NCBI GenBank assembly: GCA_902826165.1
Contig: CADEDV010000003.1
Span: forward strand, 150,052 to 199,239
From: an uncultured Bacteroidota bacterium
GTDB lineage: Bacteria > Bacteroidota > Bacteroidia > Chitinophagales > Chitinophagaceae
DNA: 49,188 nt
Direction: 5' to 3'
Part shown: positions 19,701-27,895 of the stretch, piece by piece
Position numbering within the stretch: position 1 is the stretch's first letter
Layout of the letters: each line of letters begins with the position of its first letter
Position numbers and translations under genes: made by a program
The notes under the pieces: model-generated
What the model saw: the letters and a program-made list of their open reading frames with translations, nothing else
Told to the model about the DNA's origin: nothing
Databases searched by the model: none

Positions 19701-21898
19701 TCGGTGATCCGAATGCGAATGCAGGTAATCCCAATACATCAACTGCACTGAATCCCACGCATAATTATGGTGAGGGAACCTACACGATCAATTTGCAGGC
19801 AACATCCTCTAATGGATGTGTAAAAGATTCAAGCATCACAGCAACTTTTGCTGTAACACCTGTATTAAATTATGCGGCCATCCCGGCCATTTGTGAAAAT
19901 GCGGCACCGGTTTCAGTAGCATCCGCCACTGTTACGAATGGCGTTGCAGGAACCGGTGTGTACAGCGGCCCGGGCACGGATGCAGCGGGTATGTTTGATC
20001 CTGCTGTTGCGGGTTATGGCACACATACCATTACCTACAGCTTTACTTCTGCCGGTGGTTGCACACAAGCAACTACCCAAACCATACAGGTGCATGCAAG
20101 ACCAAGAACAACCTTCACTATTCCGGCCAGTGGTTGTTTACCAGCAACCGGGCAAGTGTTGTTTACCAATACAAGCACCATTCCAGATGCACAAACAATG
20201 ACCTGGTTGTGGAATTTTGGTGATCCGAATGCCAATGCCGGCAACCCCAATACTTCAACCGTATTAAATCCATCCCATAGCTATGGAGAGGGAAGCTATA
20301 CCATTACTTTACAAGCCACTTCATCAAACGGATGTGTGAAGGATACTGTGGTGACTACCAGTTTTGCTGTAACCCCGGCACTTGTTTTTGCCCCCTTGAC
20401 AAATGTGTGCCAGAACCCGGGTGCAGCAACCTCTTCGGTAGCGGCCGCTTCTACTACGAATGGTGTAACCGGCACAGGAACATATAGTGGACCAGGTGTA
20501 AGCGCAGATGGTTTGTTTGATCCTAACGTGGCCGGACCTGGTGTGCATACTATTACTTACAGCTTTACATCTGCAGGCGGATGTACAGCCAGTATCACAA
20601 ATACAGTAGAAGTATATCCAAGGCCTGCCGCATCATTTACTGCAAGCGGTAATAACAGCACCTGCCTGGGACAAGGCGTAACATTAACCAATACATCCAC
20701 CATACCAACGGGCAGCATCAGCACCTGGAACTGGAATCTTGGCGATGGCAATACACCGTCTTTGAATAACGGGAATCCGTTTACCGTGAATTATACGGCA
20801 GCAGGCAGCTACACCGTTCAGTTGGTAGCGATCAGCGACAGGGGGTGTTTCAGTGAAGCTGTTTCGCAAACCGTATCGGTACGTCCGTTACCGGTAACTG
20901 ATTTTACCCTGCCAACCGGTATTTGTATGCCGGGCGGGGCTGCCACATTTACCAATCAAACATCAGTTGCTGATAATTCAGGCTTAAGTTATGCGTGGAA
21001 TTTTGGAGATGGGAATACATCTGTTGCATCAGGTCCTTCTCATGTATATGCCGTCGCAGGCACTTATAATGTAACATTAACAGCAACATCTGCATTTGGC
21101 TGCAGCAGCCAATTGGTAAAAGTGCTGAATGATTTCTATACGAAACCTGTTGCTGCTTTTACCGTATCGCCGCAGGAGCTTTGCCAGGGATCAGATAATG
21201 TATTTACCGATGGCAGTTCAGCACCCGGCAGCAGTGTGCAGACATGGAACTGGAATTTTGGTGATGGTTCCTCCGCAATAGCAGCAAACCCTGTCAAACG
21301 GTTCAATACACCCGGCACTTATATTGTAACTCTTACTGTAACCAATGCAGTGGGCTGCGTATCCACGCCATTTATATTACCCGTTACAGTTCATTTGCAG
21401 CCGGTAATTGAAGCAGGACAATCTTATGTGCTGCCCCAGAATACAACGGTGCAGTTAAATGCAACGGCTAACTCACCCAACCTGACTTTCAACTGGTCGC
21501 CGGCCATTGGTCTTAGCAGCAACAGTATTTTGAATCCAACACTGACTGCGGTGCAGGATCAAACCTATATACTTACTGCAACCGGTGATTTCGGTTGTAC
21601 AGCCACCGATGAAATAACAGTGAATATCCTTAAACCGGTAAAAGTGCCGAATGTATTTTCTCCCAACGGGGATAATATACATGATCAGTGGGTCATAACG
21701 AACCTGCTGGATTACCCGGGTTGTACGGTGGAAGTATTTAACCGCTATGGGCAACAGGTATATTATTCAGTGGGTTATTCTACACCCTGGAATGGTACGT
21801 ACCGCGGAAAAGATATTCCGGCAGGAGCTTACTATTATGTGATACAGTTACAAAACGGATTTAAACCACTGACAGGTTTGGTAACGATCCTGCGGTAA
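16763..21898 (+). CDS. Large T9SS-secreted PKD-repeat surface protein with IgGFc-binding-type domain and type B sorting domain (1711 aa)
   Basis: A signal peptide ends near FAQ (24). It is followed at once by the same IgGFc-binding-type domain as in the preceding protein (SNRGREFWVGYGHH to AGTLINNL, about 25-475). From about 598 to 1545 there are eight PKD domains with W.FGD cores, three of them alternating with an Ig-like segment (GVY.GPGT.A.GMFDP). A final Ig-like domain and a type B sorting domain (VPNVFSPNGDNIHD, about 1626-1711) end the protein. The ATG is 24 bp after the previous stop, so the two giants are surely co-transcribed. The build is that of SprB-like gliding or adhesion filaments; PKD arrays act as rigid stalks. 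Target and function are inferred. Confidence 0.9.
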   Translation: MKRNTHILITVCLLFTGWLEGFAQNLSNRGREFWVGYGHHQFMEPGQPNSQEMVLYFSAEPGQAANVTVTARGRTATQVTNYVVPAGTVIASNYMPKSGPNDTRLYDVPPTFGGNGGEGTFNMSVHIESDVPIVAYAHTFGSASSGATMLMPVETYGYSYVSINSRQSYANNCFSWAYVVASHDNTVVEIIPSVLTRLNKPAGVPFTVTLNKGQIYQVIGANPTNGADALEVSGTKFRSIANAAGDCYPVAVFSGSSRTRNPFACGSNGGDNDNQQCFPTQAWGKRYLTAPTSRSTAANQFMTNAYKVLVNDPATVVTRNGIPLTGLQQNSFYYFESTTADYIVSNKPVMVAQFMTGGAGCMGGGVGDPEMIYISPIEQGIKRIGFYRNTRESITTNYLTLIIPNNGVPSLRIDGSPAFDHSYLHPQLTGYTVVVKRWAPSAQAQAIVTSDSAFTAITYGLGSVESYGYNAGTLINNLNAISSIQNIPDPTVQEHPYSCTGTPVRLSVLMAYQPTRIDWLLSQLGADLTPNTDIIDNAPVLSGTTVVNGITYYKYSLPGTYVFNTADTFYLPVNGYHPSIENCYNRENFRIPVIVKEKPVADFSVSHSGCTLDPATFTGPATTTNGYTLNQYNWTFPGPVNYNGQVQTQTLPPGIHSINLAVVTADGCASDTTKQVTIYDKPPGDFEVTPAALCQGQSFMLNDTSSAAIAVNEWYWDFGNGDVQTITTGPTVTYTYPAYGTYTIKHVARSSASCVSDTISRVVTVYAKPTVSFTNDAAGCLDPSGLVQFSGTASAADGQTITSYAWNFGDPNANAGNPNTSVLQNPSHNYQQGTYNISFTATTANGCTKDSVETITFNIKPALAYPALTAVCENTAPVSLATASVTNAVPGTGVYQGPGTNAAGMFDPAVAGYGTHTIWYKFTTVANCIDSISQTIQVNARPRATFTIPASGCLPANGQVLFNNTSTIPDGQTMSWLWNFGDPNANAGNPNTSTALNPTHNYGEGTYTINLQATSSNGCVKDSSITATFAVTPVLNYAAIPAICENAAPVSVASATVTNGVAGTGVYSGPGTDAAGMFDPAVAGYGTHTITYSFTSAGGCTQATTQTIQVHARPRTTFTIPASGCLPATGQVLFTNTSTIPDAQTMTWLWNFGDPNANAGNPNTSTVLNPSHSYGEGSYTITLQATSSNGCVKDTVVTTSFAVTPALVFAPLTNVCQNPGAATSSVAAASTTNGVTGTGTYSGPGVSADGLFDPNVAGPGVHTITYSFTSAGGCTASITNTVEVYPRPAASFTASGNNSTCLGQGVTLTNTSTIPTGSISTWNWNLGDGNTPSLNNGNPFTVNYTAAGSYTVQLVAISDRGCFSEAVSQTVSVRPLPVTDFTLPTGICMPGGAATFTNQTSVADNSGLSYAWNFGDGNTSVASGPSHVYAVAGTYNVTLTATSAFGCSSQLVKVLNDFYTKPVAAFTVSPQELCQGSDNVFTDGSSAPGSSVQTWNWNFGDGSSAIAANPVKRFNTPGTYIVTLTVTNAVGCVSTPFILPVTVHLQPVIEAGQSYVLPQNTTVQLNATANSPNLTFNWSPAIGLSSNSILNPTLTAVQDQTYILTATGDFGCTATDEITVNILKPVKVPNVFSPNGDNIHDQWVITNLLDYPGCTVEVFNRYGQQVYYSVGYSTPWNGTYRGKDIPAGAYYYVIQLQNGFKPLTGLVTILR
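19072..20625 (+). repeat. Three ~517-bp tandem repeats encoding PKD plus Ig-like modules
   Basis: Units begin near 19072, 19590 and 20106. The FGDPNANAGNPNTS block recurs at about 19185, 19700 and 20217, giving spacings of about 515-518 bp, all multiples of three or close to it at this resolution. Units 2 and 3 are very similar at DNA level, while unit 1 is more diverged. The reading frame is kept throughout, so a gain or loss of a unit would change stalk length only. Confidence 0.85.
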
Positions 21899-21938
21899 AA
21901 AATAATTGCTGAGATTTTTAAATGAACAAAAACTAACA

Positions 21939-22949
21939 ATGATGCGAAAGAGTTTACGTCTGACAGTATTGCTCATAGCAGCGGGTTTGATCACCGCTGA
22001 AACAAGGGCACAGGTGGATCCGCATTTTTCACAATACTATGTCTATCCTGCATGGCTCAACCCGGCTCTTACCGGGGCCTTTGATGGTCAGTACAGGGTA
22101 TCGGGTATTTACCGCACCCAATGGGGAAATATCAGCAGCCCTTTCTCCACTTTTGGCCTTTCCGGTGAGTTTACCACCGAGAAAAATATTAATTACGGTG
22201 TAAGTATTATGCGCCAGACCGCAGGTGATGGCGGCTACACCTATACTACTGGTTATGCTAATGTTTCTTATACCGGTGTACGCTTTGGACCCAATCAAAC
22301 TAAACGGTTGGTATTTGGACTCCAGGCAGGTATGATACAGCGGCGTTTCGACCGTTCTAAACTTACATTCGGCGATCAGTGGAACCCGATCTTTGGTTTC
22401 AATCCCGGCAATCCTTCGCAGGATGCATTGAGCCGTAACTCAGCAGCAGCATTTGATGTAGGTGCCGGTGTTATGTATTTTGATGCCCAACCCGGTAAAA
22501 AGGCAAACCTCTTTGCAGGATTTTCCACTTCGCACCTTACCCGTCCCGAAGACCGTTTCAGTGCTTCGGGCAATGAAAAATTCCCGATGCGCTATACAGC
22601 ACATGCCGGTGTCCGTCTTTCTGTCAACGAAATGTTCAGTATCACACCTAATATTCTATACCTGAAGCAAGGCAGTGCAGAAGAAAAAATGCTTGGTGCT
22701 TACGGCCAGTATAAGGCCAATGATGAAGTAAGCATCATGATAGGTGCCAACTATCGTTTTGAAGACGCTGTTTCCCCGTTTGTCGGACTCACGTTTAAAA
22801 ACATGGTGCTGGGTGCCAGCTATGATATCAATACATCCGATCTTGGCAAACTGGCCAATGGCTCCAATAGTTTCGAGATCTCATTATCAATTATTGGAAG
22901 AAAAGCAGCTAAAACACCGGAAGTGGAATTTGTTTGTCCGAGATTATGA
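21939..22949 (+). CDS. PorP/SprF-family T9SS outer-membrane protein (first copy)
   Basis: I chose the ATG at 21939 because the signal peptide (MRKSLRLTVLLIAAG...AQ) begins there and an A-rich leader precedes it; a TTG at 21906 would only add a non-secretory extension. The ~336-residue product carries the family start V.PHFSQYYVYPAWLNPALTGAF followed by alternating beta-strand segments, as in PorP/SprF barrels. In Flavobacterium johnsoniae SprF is needed for SprB to reach the surface, and PorP links T9SS cargo to the ring of periplasmic proteins. Its position 40 bp after a type B cargo gene supports the same partner role here. Confidence 0.92.
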   Translation: MMRKSLRLTVLLIAAGLITAETRAQVDPHFSQYYVYPAWLNPALTGAFDGQYRVSGIYRTQWGNISSPFSTFGLSGEFTTEKNINYGVSIMRQTAGDGGYTYTTGYANVSYTGVRFGPNQTKRLVFGLQAGMIQRRFDRSKLTFGDQWNPIFGFNPGNPSQDALSRNSAAAFDVGAGVMYFDAQPGKKANLFAGFSTSHLTRPEDRFSASGNEKFPMRYTAHAGVRLSVNEMFSITPNILYLKQGSAEEKMLGAYGQYKANDEVSIMIGANYRFEDAVSPFVGLTFKNMVLGASYDINTSDLGKLANGSNSFEISLSIIGRKAAKTPEVEFVCPRL

Positions 22950-22995
22950 TCATAAAAGGAACAACTGTATTATTCATTATTTGTAATTAACTGGT

Positions 22996-24990
22996 ATGAA
23001 AAAAATAATATTGTCAGGAATCATTTTGGTAACAGCAGTGTCACTGCATGCTCAGTTTGTTTATGACTACCTGAAAGCTGCTGATAGTTATTTTCAAAAA
23101 GGAGACTACGCATCGGCAGCGGAGTATTATGAAAAATACCTGGGAGATGGTAAAGGCAAAGATGGAAAAGAATTTAAGCCCTACTCACCCCAGAACTCTT
23201 CTAAGAAAACGATCACTGCTGTAAGCAGCCGTGAAAAAGCAATGTACCAGCTGGCAGAAAGCTACAGGATGCTCAACTATCCTTCCAAAGCAGAACCGCG
23301 GTACAAAGAAGTTATTGAAATGAATAAAACACAATTTCCGCTGGCGGGTTATCATTATGCATCGCAGTTAAGGGCATTGGGAAAGTATGCTGAAGCTGAA
23401 CAGTATTTTACGGCGTTTCTTGCAGGCTATACAACGGAAGATGTATATAAAAAAAATGCACAACGGGAATTAAAAAACTTACAATTCATCCAGTCCGAAT
23501 TGAAAAAGAAAGACCTGAAATATTATAATGTAACAAGGGCACCAGCTGAATTAAATACCAACGGAGCCAGCTATGCACCGGCCTGGCTGAACAGCTCCAC
23601 ATTATTGTTTACTTCCACCAGGCCGCTTGATACAACAGCAAAAACAAAAGTTTATACCAACAGGGTTTACCAGGCTGCCTATACTGATGGCAGCCTCGGT
23701 GCTGTGAACCAGGTGGCTTTGCCGCAAACAAACGACTGGCACCAGGGAGTAGTGAGTGTTACGCCGGATGGTAATACTATCTTTCTCACAAAATGGACCA
23801 TAAAGGGAATGGAGAAAGAAGCTGCTATATACAGCAGCAGCCGTAACGCTGACAACTGGTCAGAACCTGTAAAACTGGATGCAACAATAAATGTGGCAAA
23901 TGCCAGCAGCCAGCAACCGCATGTAACACCCGATGGGAAATATTTATTATTCGCCAGCAACAGACCTGGCGGGTTGGGCGGATTTGATCTCTGGTATGCT
24001 CCATTAGAAAATGGCCGGCCCGGAACAGCCTCGAATATGGGAGCTGTTTTAAATACAATTTATGATGAACAAGCACCTTCTTACCACGAAGCATCGAAGA
24101 CACTTATTTTTTCGAGTAATGGAAGAGTAGGAATGGGAGGGTATGATTTCTTCAGCAGCAAGGGAAGTATTGGTAACTGGGGAGAACCCGCCAATCTTGG
24201 CTATCCTGTCAATTCTGTTAAAGATGATATTTATTTTGTCAGCCGTGGCCCCGGCAGGAATATGCTGGAGGAAGTGATGTTAAGCTCAGACCGGGAGGCA
24301 GCTTGTTGTCTTGAATTATTTTACCTGAAAAAAATAAAACCACTGAAGCAGATCAGCGGAAGGGTGGTATCCTGTGATCCTGCGAAACCATTAACAGGCG
24401 CAACAGTAACCGTGATGGATACGATTAATAATAAAATGGTATTTACAAAACCTGTTGCCGCAGACGGAACCTATTCCTTTACCCTGGAGGAACACCAGCT
24501 GCTCACCGTGAAAGCAGGTGCCACCGGCTTTATCAGTAAATCAGCAGCTATGAGTATGCCGGCTGATGTGGAAGAGGAGAAAATGAATTATCCTAATCTG
24601 TGCCTCTTGCCAGAACCTCCTGCAGTGGATGAAAAATTTGTTATCGAGAATGTGTATTATGATTTCAACAAAGCTGCCCTGAAGTCTGAATCTCACCCGG
24701 CCCTGGATGAAGTAGTAAAGATGCTGAATACCTACCCTGATATGGTAATTGAATTGGGAGCTCACACCGATAGTAAAGGTTCGGCTTCTTACAACCAGAA
24801 ATTATCAGACGCAAGGGCAAAGAGTGTGGTGGATTATTTGGTGAGTAAGGGAATTGCTGGCGAAAGATTAGTGGCAAAAGGATATGGAGAAAGCATGCCT
24901 GTTGCTGAAAATGAAATTGATGGAAAAGATAATCCGGATGGACGTGAAAAGAACAGGAGAACTGAATTTAAAGTATTAAAAAACCAGTAA
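22996..24990 (+). CDS. PorE-like periplasmic OmpA-family protein (TPR, PD40 propeller, regulatory-like and OmpA domains)
   Basis: The 664-residue protein has a signal peptide (cleavage near Q20) and a TPR-like helical domain (about 25-175, with AADSYFQKGDYASAAEYYE). A WD40/PD40-type propeller spans about 190-430, with the blade motif PDGKYLLFASNRPGG near 305-320. A carboxypeptidase-regulatory-like fold lies at about 450-525, and an OmpA-like peptidoglycan-binding domain at about 545-660 (YYDFNKAALK, GAHTDSKGS, NRRTEFK). This is the domain order of PorE of Porphyromonas gingivalis, a T9SS component anchored to peptidoglycan. PorE is a lipoprotein, but no lipobox is seen here. The gene sits between two PorP/SprF genes, so it probably tethers that cargo system to the cell wall. 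Confidence 0.88.
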   Translation: MKKIILSGIILVTAVSLHAQFVYDYLKAADSYFQKGDYASAAEYYEKYLGDGKGKDGKEFKPYSPQNSSKKTITAVSSREKAMYQLAESYRMLNYPSKAEPRYKEVIEMNKTQFPLAGYHYASQLRALGKYAEAEQYFTAFLAGYTTEDVYKKNAQRELKNLQFIQSELKKKDLKYYNVTRAPAELNTNGASYAPAWLNSSTLLFTSTRPLDTTAKTKVYTNRVYQAAYTDGSLGAVNQVALPQTNDWHQGVVSVTPDGNTIFLTKWTIKGMEKEAAIYSSSRNADNWSEPVKLDATINVANASSQQPHVTPDGKYLLFASNRPGGLGGFDLWYAPLENGRPGTASNMGAVLNTIYDEQAPSYHEASKTLIFSSNGRVGMGGYDFFSSKGSIGNWGEPANLGYPVNSVKDDIYFVSRGPGRNMLEEVMLSSDREAACCLELFYLKKIKPLKQISGRVVSCDPAKPLTGATVTVMDTINNKMVFTKPVAADGTYSFTLEEHQLLTVKAGATGFISKSAAMSMPADVEEEKMNYPNLCLLPEPPAVDEKFVIENVYYDFNKAALKSESHPALDEVVKMLNTYPDMVIELGAHTDSKGSASYNQKLSDARAKSVVDYLVSKGIAGERLVAKGYGESMPVAENEIDGKDNPDGREKNRRTEFKVLKNQ

Positions 24991-25059
24991 AAACCAACGA
25001 TAGAAAAGAAGAAGGCCCCGTTTTTAGAATCCGTTTACTAAACCGAAAGCAAAACAGTA

Positions 25060-26091
25060 ATGAAGCGAAATGTAAAGAAGCTGGTTGTTGTGGTATTGAT
25101 AGTAGCTGTAGCATTACCTGTTTTAGCGCAGCAAAAACCACATTATACCCAGTATATATTGAACCAGTATATACTGAACCCTGCCTTATCGGGTATTGAA
25201 AATTACACGGACCTTAAGATCAGTCACCGGCACCAGTGGGTGGGTATCCAGGATGCGCCGGTCACAAGTTATTTTTCCATACATGGTCCCCTTGGAAAAT
25301 CTGATTTCAGAACAACGGCAACTTCCTTTGAAATGCCCGGTGAAAACCCAAGGGGCAAAAGATACTGGGAGGAGTATACTGCACCCGCACCACATCATGG
25401 TATCGGTCTTCAGGTAATCAATGATGTTACGGGGCCATTGAGTAATTTTTCCGCATACGGCACTTATGCTTATCATATCGGGCTTTCTCCCCGTACCAGT
25501 CTTTCAGGTGGATTTGGTGTTGGATTTAACCGGGTTAGTCTTGATGCCAACAAACTCGACTTTGGTGATGTAACAGTAGATCCTACCGTGTCCTCTTCTG
25601 GGATCTTAAATAAAACCAGGCTGGACCTGATGGCGGGTTTATATCTTTATTCGGCTGATTATTTTATTGGTATTTCTGCACAGCAGGTTGTTCCGCAGCG
25701 AATAGATTTCTCCAATGGATATATCCGTCCAAAAGAAGGCCGCACGGTACCTCACCTGTTTGCAACGGCAGGTTATCGTTTTTTGCTGGGAGAGGATTTC
25801 AATCTTATCCCTTCGGTAATGATAAAATATGTTGATCCGCTCCCAACCCAAATCGAAGCAAATCTCAAATTGCAGTTCCGCAGTATGGCCTGGATAGGCA
25901 CCAGTTACCGGCACAAAGACGGTTTTGCGGGTATGCTGGGGATCAACGTATCCAATACGTTTAATGTCGGGTATGCATATGATTATACCACTTCAAGGCT
26001 GAATAATTTTACGAAAGGCACACATGAGTTCCTGTTAGGCTTCCTGCTGGGAAATAAATATCCTGATAACTGTCCCCGTAATGTATGGTGA
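25060..26091 (+). CDS. PorP/SprF-family T9SS outer-membrane protein (second copy)
   Basis: The 343-residue protein has a signal peptide ending near LAQ (24) and the family start KPHYTQYILNQYILNPALSGIENY, followed by beta-barrel-like strands. GFGVGFNRVSLDANKLDFGD is also typical of the family. It is a diverged paralogue of the copy at 21939, so the locus has one PorP/SprF protein for each giant type B cargo. A PorE-like gene ends 69 bp upstream. It ends only 7 bp from the stop of the convergent sugar transferase gene. Confidence 0.91.
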   Translation: MKRNVKKLVVVVLIVAVALPVLAQQKPHYTQYILNQYILNPALSGIENYTDLKISHRHQWVGIQDAPVTSYFSIHGPLGKSDFRTTATSFEMPGENPRGKRYWEEYTAPAPHHGIGLQVINDVTGPLSNFSAYGTYAYHIGLSPRTSLSGGFGVGFNRVSLDANKLDFGDVTVDPTVSSSGILNKTRLDLMAGLYLYSADYFIGISAQQVVPQRIDFSNGYIRPKEGRTVPHLFATAGYRFLLGEDFNLIPSVMIKYVDPLPTQIEANLKLQFRSMAWIGTSYRHKDGFAGMLGINVSNTFNVGYAYDYTTSRLNNFTKGTHEFLLGFLLGNKYPDNCPRNVW

Positions 26092-26098
26092 CAGGCGG

Positions 26099-26848
26099 TT
26101 ACAAGCCCTCCTCGATCTCTTGTTTTTTCCTGCTGTATTTTTTACCAGGCATAAAATTCATCACACTGTTAAAGCCGCTTTTTAGCAGGGTCTGATACAA
26201 TATTTTGAGATCAAGCAGAACTCCTGCTTTTCTTACATACATCGCATCCCAGTAATAGCGGATAATAATGCTTTCATAATCATGCGTGGGGCCGTGGTAG
26301 CCGTTCACCTGGGCCCATCCCGTAATTCCGGGACGGACCAGGTGACGGAATGAATAGGACGATATGACGAAGGAGAAACGGATACAATCTGCGATCATAT
26401 GGGGGCGGGGACCTATCACACTCATCTGCCCTGCCAGTACATTAAAGAATTGCGGCAACTCATCAATATTCACATGGCGGAGAAATGAACCCACTTTGGT
26501 AATGCGTTCATCATCTTCTTCGGCCGGCCGTTCATCTGCCTCTTCGTTTTGTATCATCGTCCGGAATTTCAAACAGTAAAAAGGAATCCCGTTGCGGCCA
26601 ATTCGTTTTTGTTTGAAAAAAACAGGGCCTTTTGAATTCAGTTTAATGAACAGGGCTACAAGTGGTGTCAGCCAGCTCAGCAAGAGAACAATTACAAGCA
26701 GGGAGAAGCAAATATCAAATCCCCGCTTGCTCCATAAATACTTTTTACGACTGGCAACGAAGCTCCGGATGATACCGTTTTGATGATTGTGCTGCCATTT
26801 TCCGGCTGGCAACGATTGAATGGTAATATGTTTAGCAGCTGTATTCAA
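26099..26848 (-). CDS. Short bacterial sugar transferase (undecaprenyl-phosphate sugar-1-phosphate transferase, monotopic type)
   Basis: The 249-residue protein has only the catalytic part of the WcaJ/PglC superfamily. It shows KRGFD at 41-45, one hydrophobic re-entrant or membrane helix at about 46-66, KFRTM at 94-98, DELPQ at 129-133 (Asp129-Glu130 matches the catalytic dyad known from PglC), GPRPH at 146-150 and RPGITGWAQVNG at 172-183. Such enzymes move a sugar-1-phosphate from a nucleotide sugar to undecaprenyl phosphate, the first step in building a surface glycan. The long N-terminal membrane domain of WcaJ is absent. It stands apart from the main glycan operon but is the only visible initiator in the window. 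Confidence 0.92.
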   Translation of the reverse strand: MNTAAKHITIQSLPAGKWQHNHQNGIIRSFVASRKKYLWSKRGFDICFSLLVIVLLLSWLTPLVALFIKLNSKGPVFFKQKRIGRNGIPFYCLKFRTMIQNEEADERPAEEDDERITKVGSFLRHVNIDELPQFFNVLAGQMSVIGPRPHMIADCIRFSFVISSYSFRHLVRPGITGWAQVNGYHGPTHDYESIIIRYYWDAMYVRKAGVLLDLKILYQTLLKSGFNSVMNFMPGKKYSRKKQEIEEGL

Positions 26849-26911
26849 GCAATATAGTGGTTAGTAATTCAATCGGGTTGCAGGGTAAAATGGTTGCTTA
26901 ACAATCCTAAA

Positions 26912-27895
26912 ATGAAACAGGCAGTTGCATACAGCGGGCCCGGGCTTGTACAGGAGGGCATAATAGCCAGGGAAAGTGTATTAAAAGCACTGGCCTACTT
27001 TGATATTTTTCATTACCCGCTGACAAAGGAAGAGATAGTATCTTTTCTTAACAGGCATTCAGCAAAGAACGAGCTGGATGCTTTACTGGCCAACCTGGTA
27101 GCTGATAAAATCATTTTCCTGCATAATGGAGTTTATTCATTGCAGGATAACCCATTGCTTTCTTACAGGAGATACCAGGGAAACCGGCGGGCTGAAACAA
27201 TGCTGCTGAAAGCCCAAAGGATCGGCAGTTTTCTTTACCAATTTCCTTTTGTACGGGCCGTTGGAGTGTCCGGGTCTTTATCCAAGAATTATGCAGACGA
27301 GAAGGCTGATATTGATTTCTTTATTATCACAAAGGCGAACCGGCTCTGGATCGCCCGGACCCTGATGCATCTCTTTAAGAAACTTACTTTTCTTACCGGC
27401 CGCCAGCGTTTATACTGCATGAACTATTATATTGATGAAGAAGCTTTGCAACTGGCGGACCAGAATATTTTTACAGCAATAGAGTTAAAGACGGTAGTAC
27501 CGGTTGCCGGGGAAGAAACAATGAATGCCTTTTTTAAAAGGAACAGCTGGGCTGATACCTGGTTACCGGCTTGTCCCCAACGCCAGCAAAAAGAAAAGGA
27601 TACCAAACCGGGTTTACTGAAAAAATGGATGGAGGGATTATTTAATAATAAAGTTGGTGATAAGATCGATGATGTGTTTTTCAGACTAACCTCAACCCGG
27701 TGGAAGAGAAAAGAGAGAAGCGGCAAACGAAACGAAAAAGGGATCCGGATGGGATTAGTTACGGATAAACATTTTGCAAAATCTAACCCCGGAGATTTCC
27801 AGGAGAAAGTCTTGTCTTTATACCGACAGCGGGTTGATGCCATAAGCATATTGTCAACTGCAGCTGAACTTACTGTTTCCTCTTCAACGTTATAA
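26912..27895 (+). CDS. Nucleotidyltransferase-fold protein with N-terminal winged-helix-like domain
   Basis: I chose the ATG at 26912; a TTG at 26894 would add six residues. Residues of about 20-80 look like a winged helix (VLKALAYFDIFHYPLTKEEIV...LVADKIIFLHNGVYSL). The nucleotidyltransferase core follows, with GSLS at 121-124 and the acidic pair Asp133/Asp135 in DIDFF, as in the polymerase-beta superfamily. The rest is helical and basic, without a recognised domain. It is divergent from the sugar transferase and convergent with a methyltransferase gene, with a 26-bp 3' overlap. A substrate (small molecule, RNA or protein) cannot be named. The context suggests surface-glycan or radical SAM pathway involvement, but a toxin-type NTase cannot be excluded. 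Confidence 0.72.
   Translation: MKQAVAYSGPGLVQEGIIARESVLKALAYFDIFHYPLTKEEIVSFLNRHSAKNELDALLANLVADKIIFLHNGVYSLQDNPLLSYRRYQGNRRAETMLLKAQRIGSFLYQFPFVRAVGVSGSLSKNYADEKADIDFFIITKANRLWIARTLMHLFKKLTFLTGRQRLYCMNYYIDEEALQLADQNIFTAIELKTVVPVAGEETMNAFFKRNSWADTWLPACPQRQQKEKDTKPGLLKKWMEGLFNNKVGDKIDDVFFRLTSTRWKRKERSGKRNEKGIRMGLVTDKHFAKSNPGDFQEKVLSLYRQRVDAISILSTAAELTVSSSTL

Noticed and set aside
19072-20625. Possible CRISPR-like or transposon-like repeats
   Set aside because: The repeats are about 517 bp, in frame and encode PKD/Ig domains; there are no short repeats with unique spacers, no terminal inverted repeats and no transposase.
21906-21938. TTG start giving an 11-residue N-terminal extension of the first PorP/SprF protein
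   Set aside because: The extension would precede a complete signal peptide that begins at the ATG at 21939.
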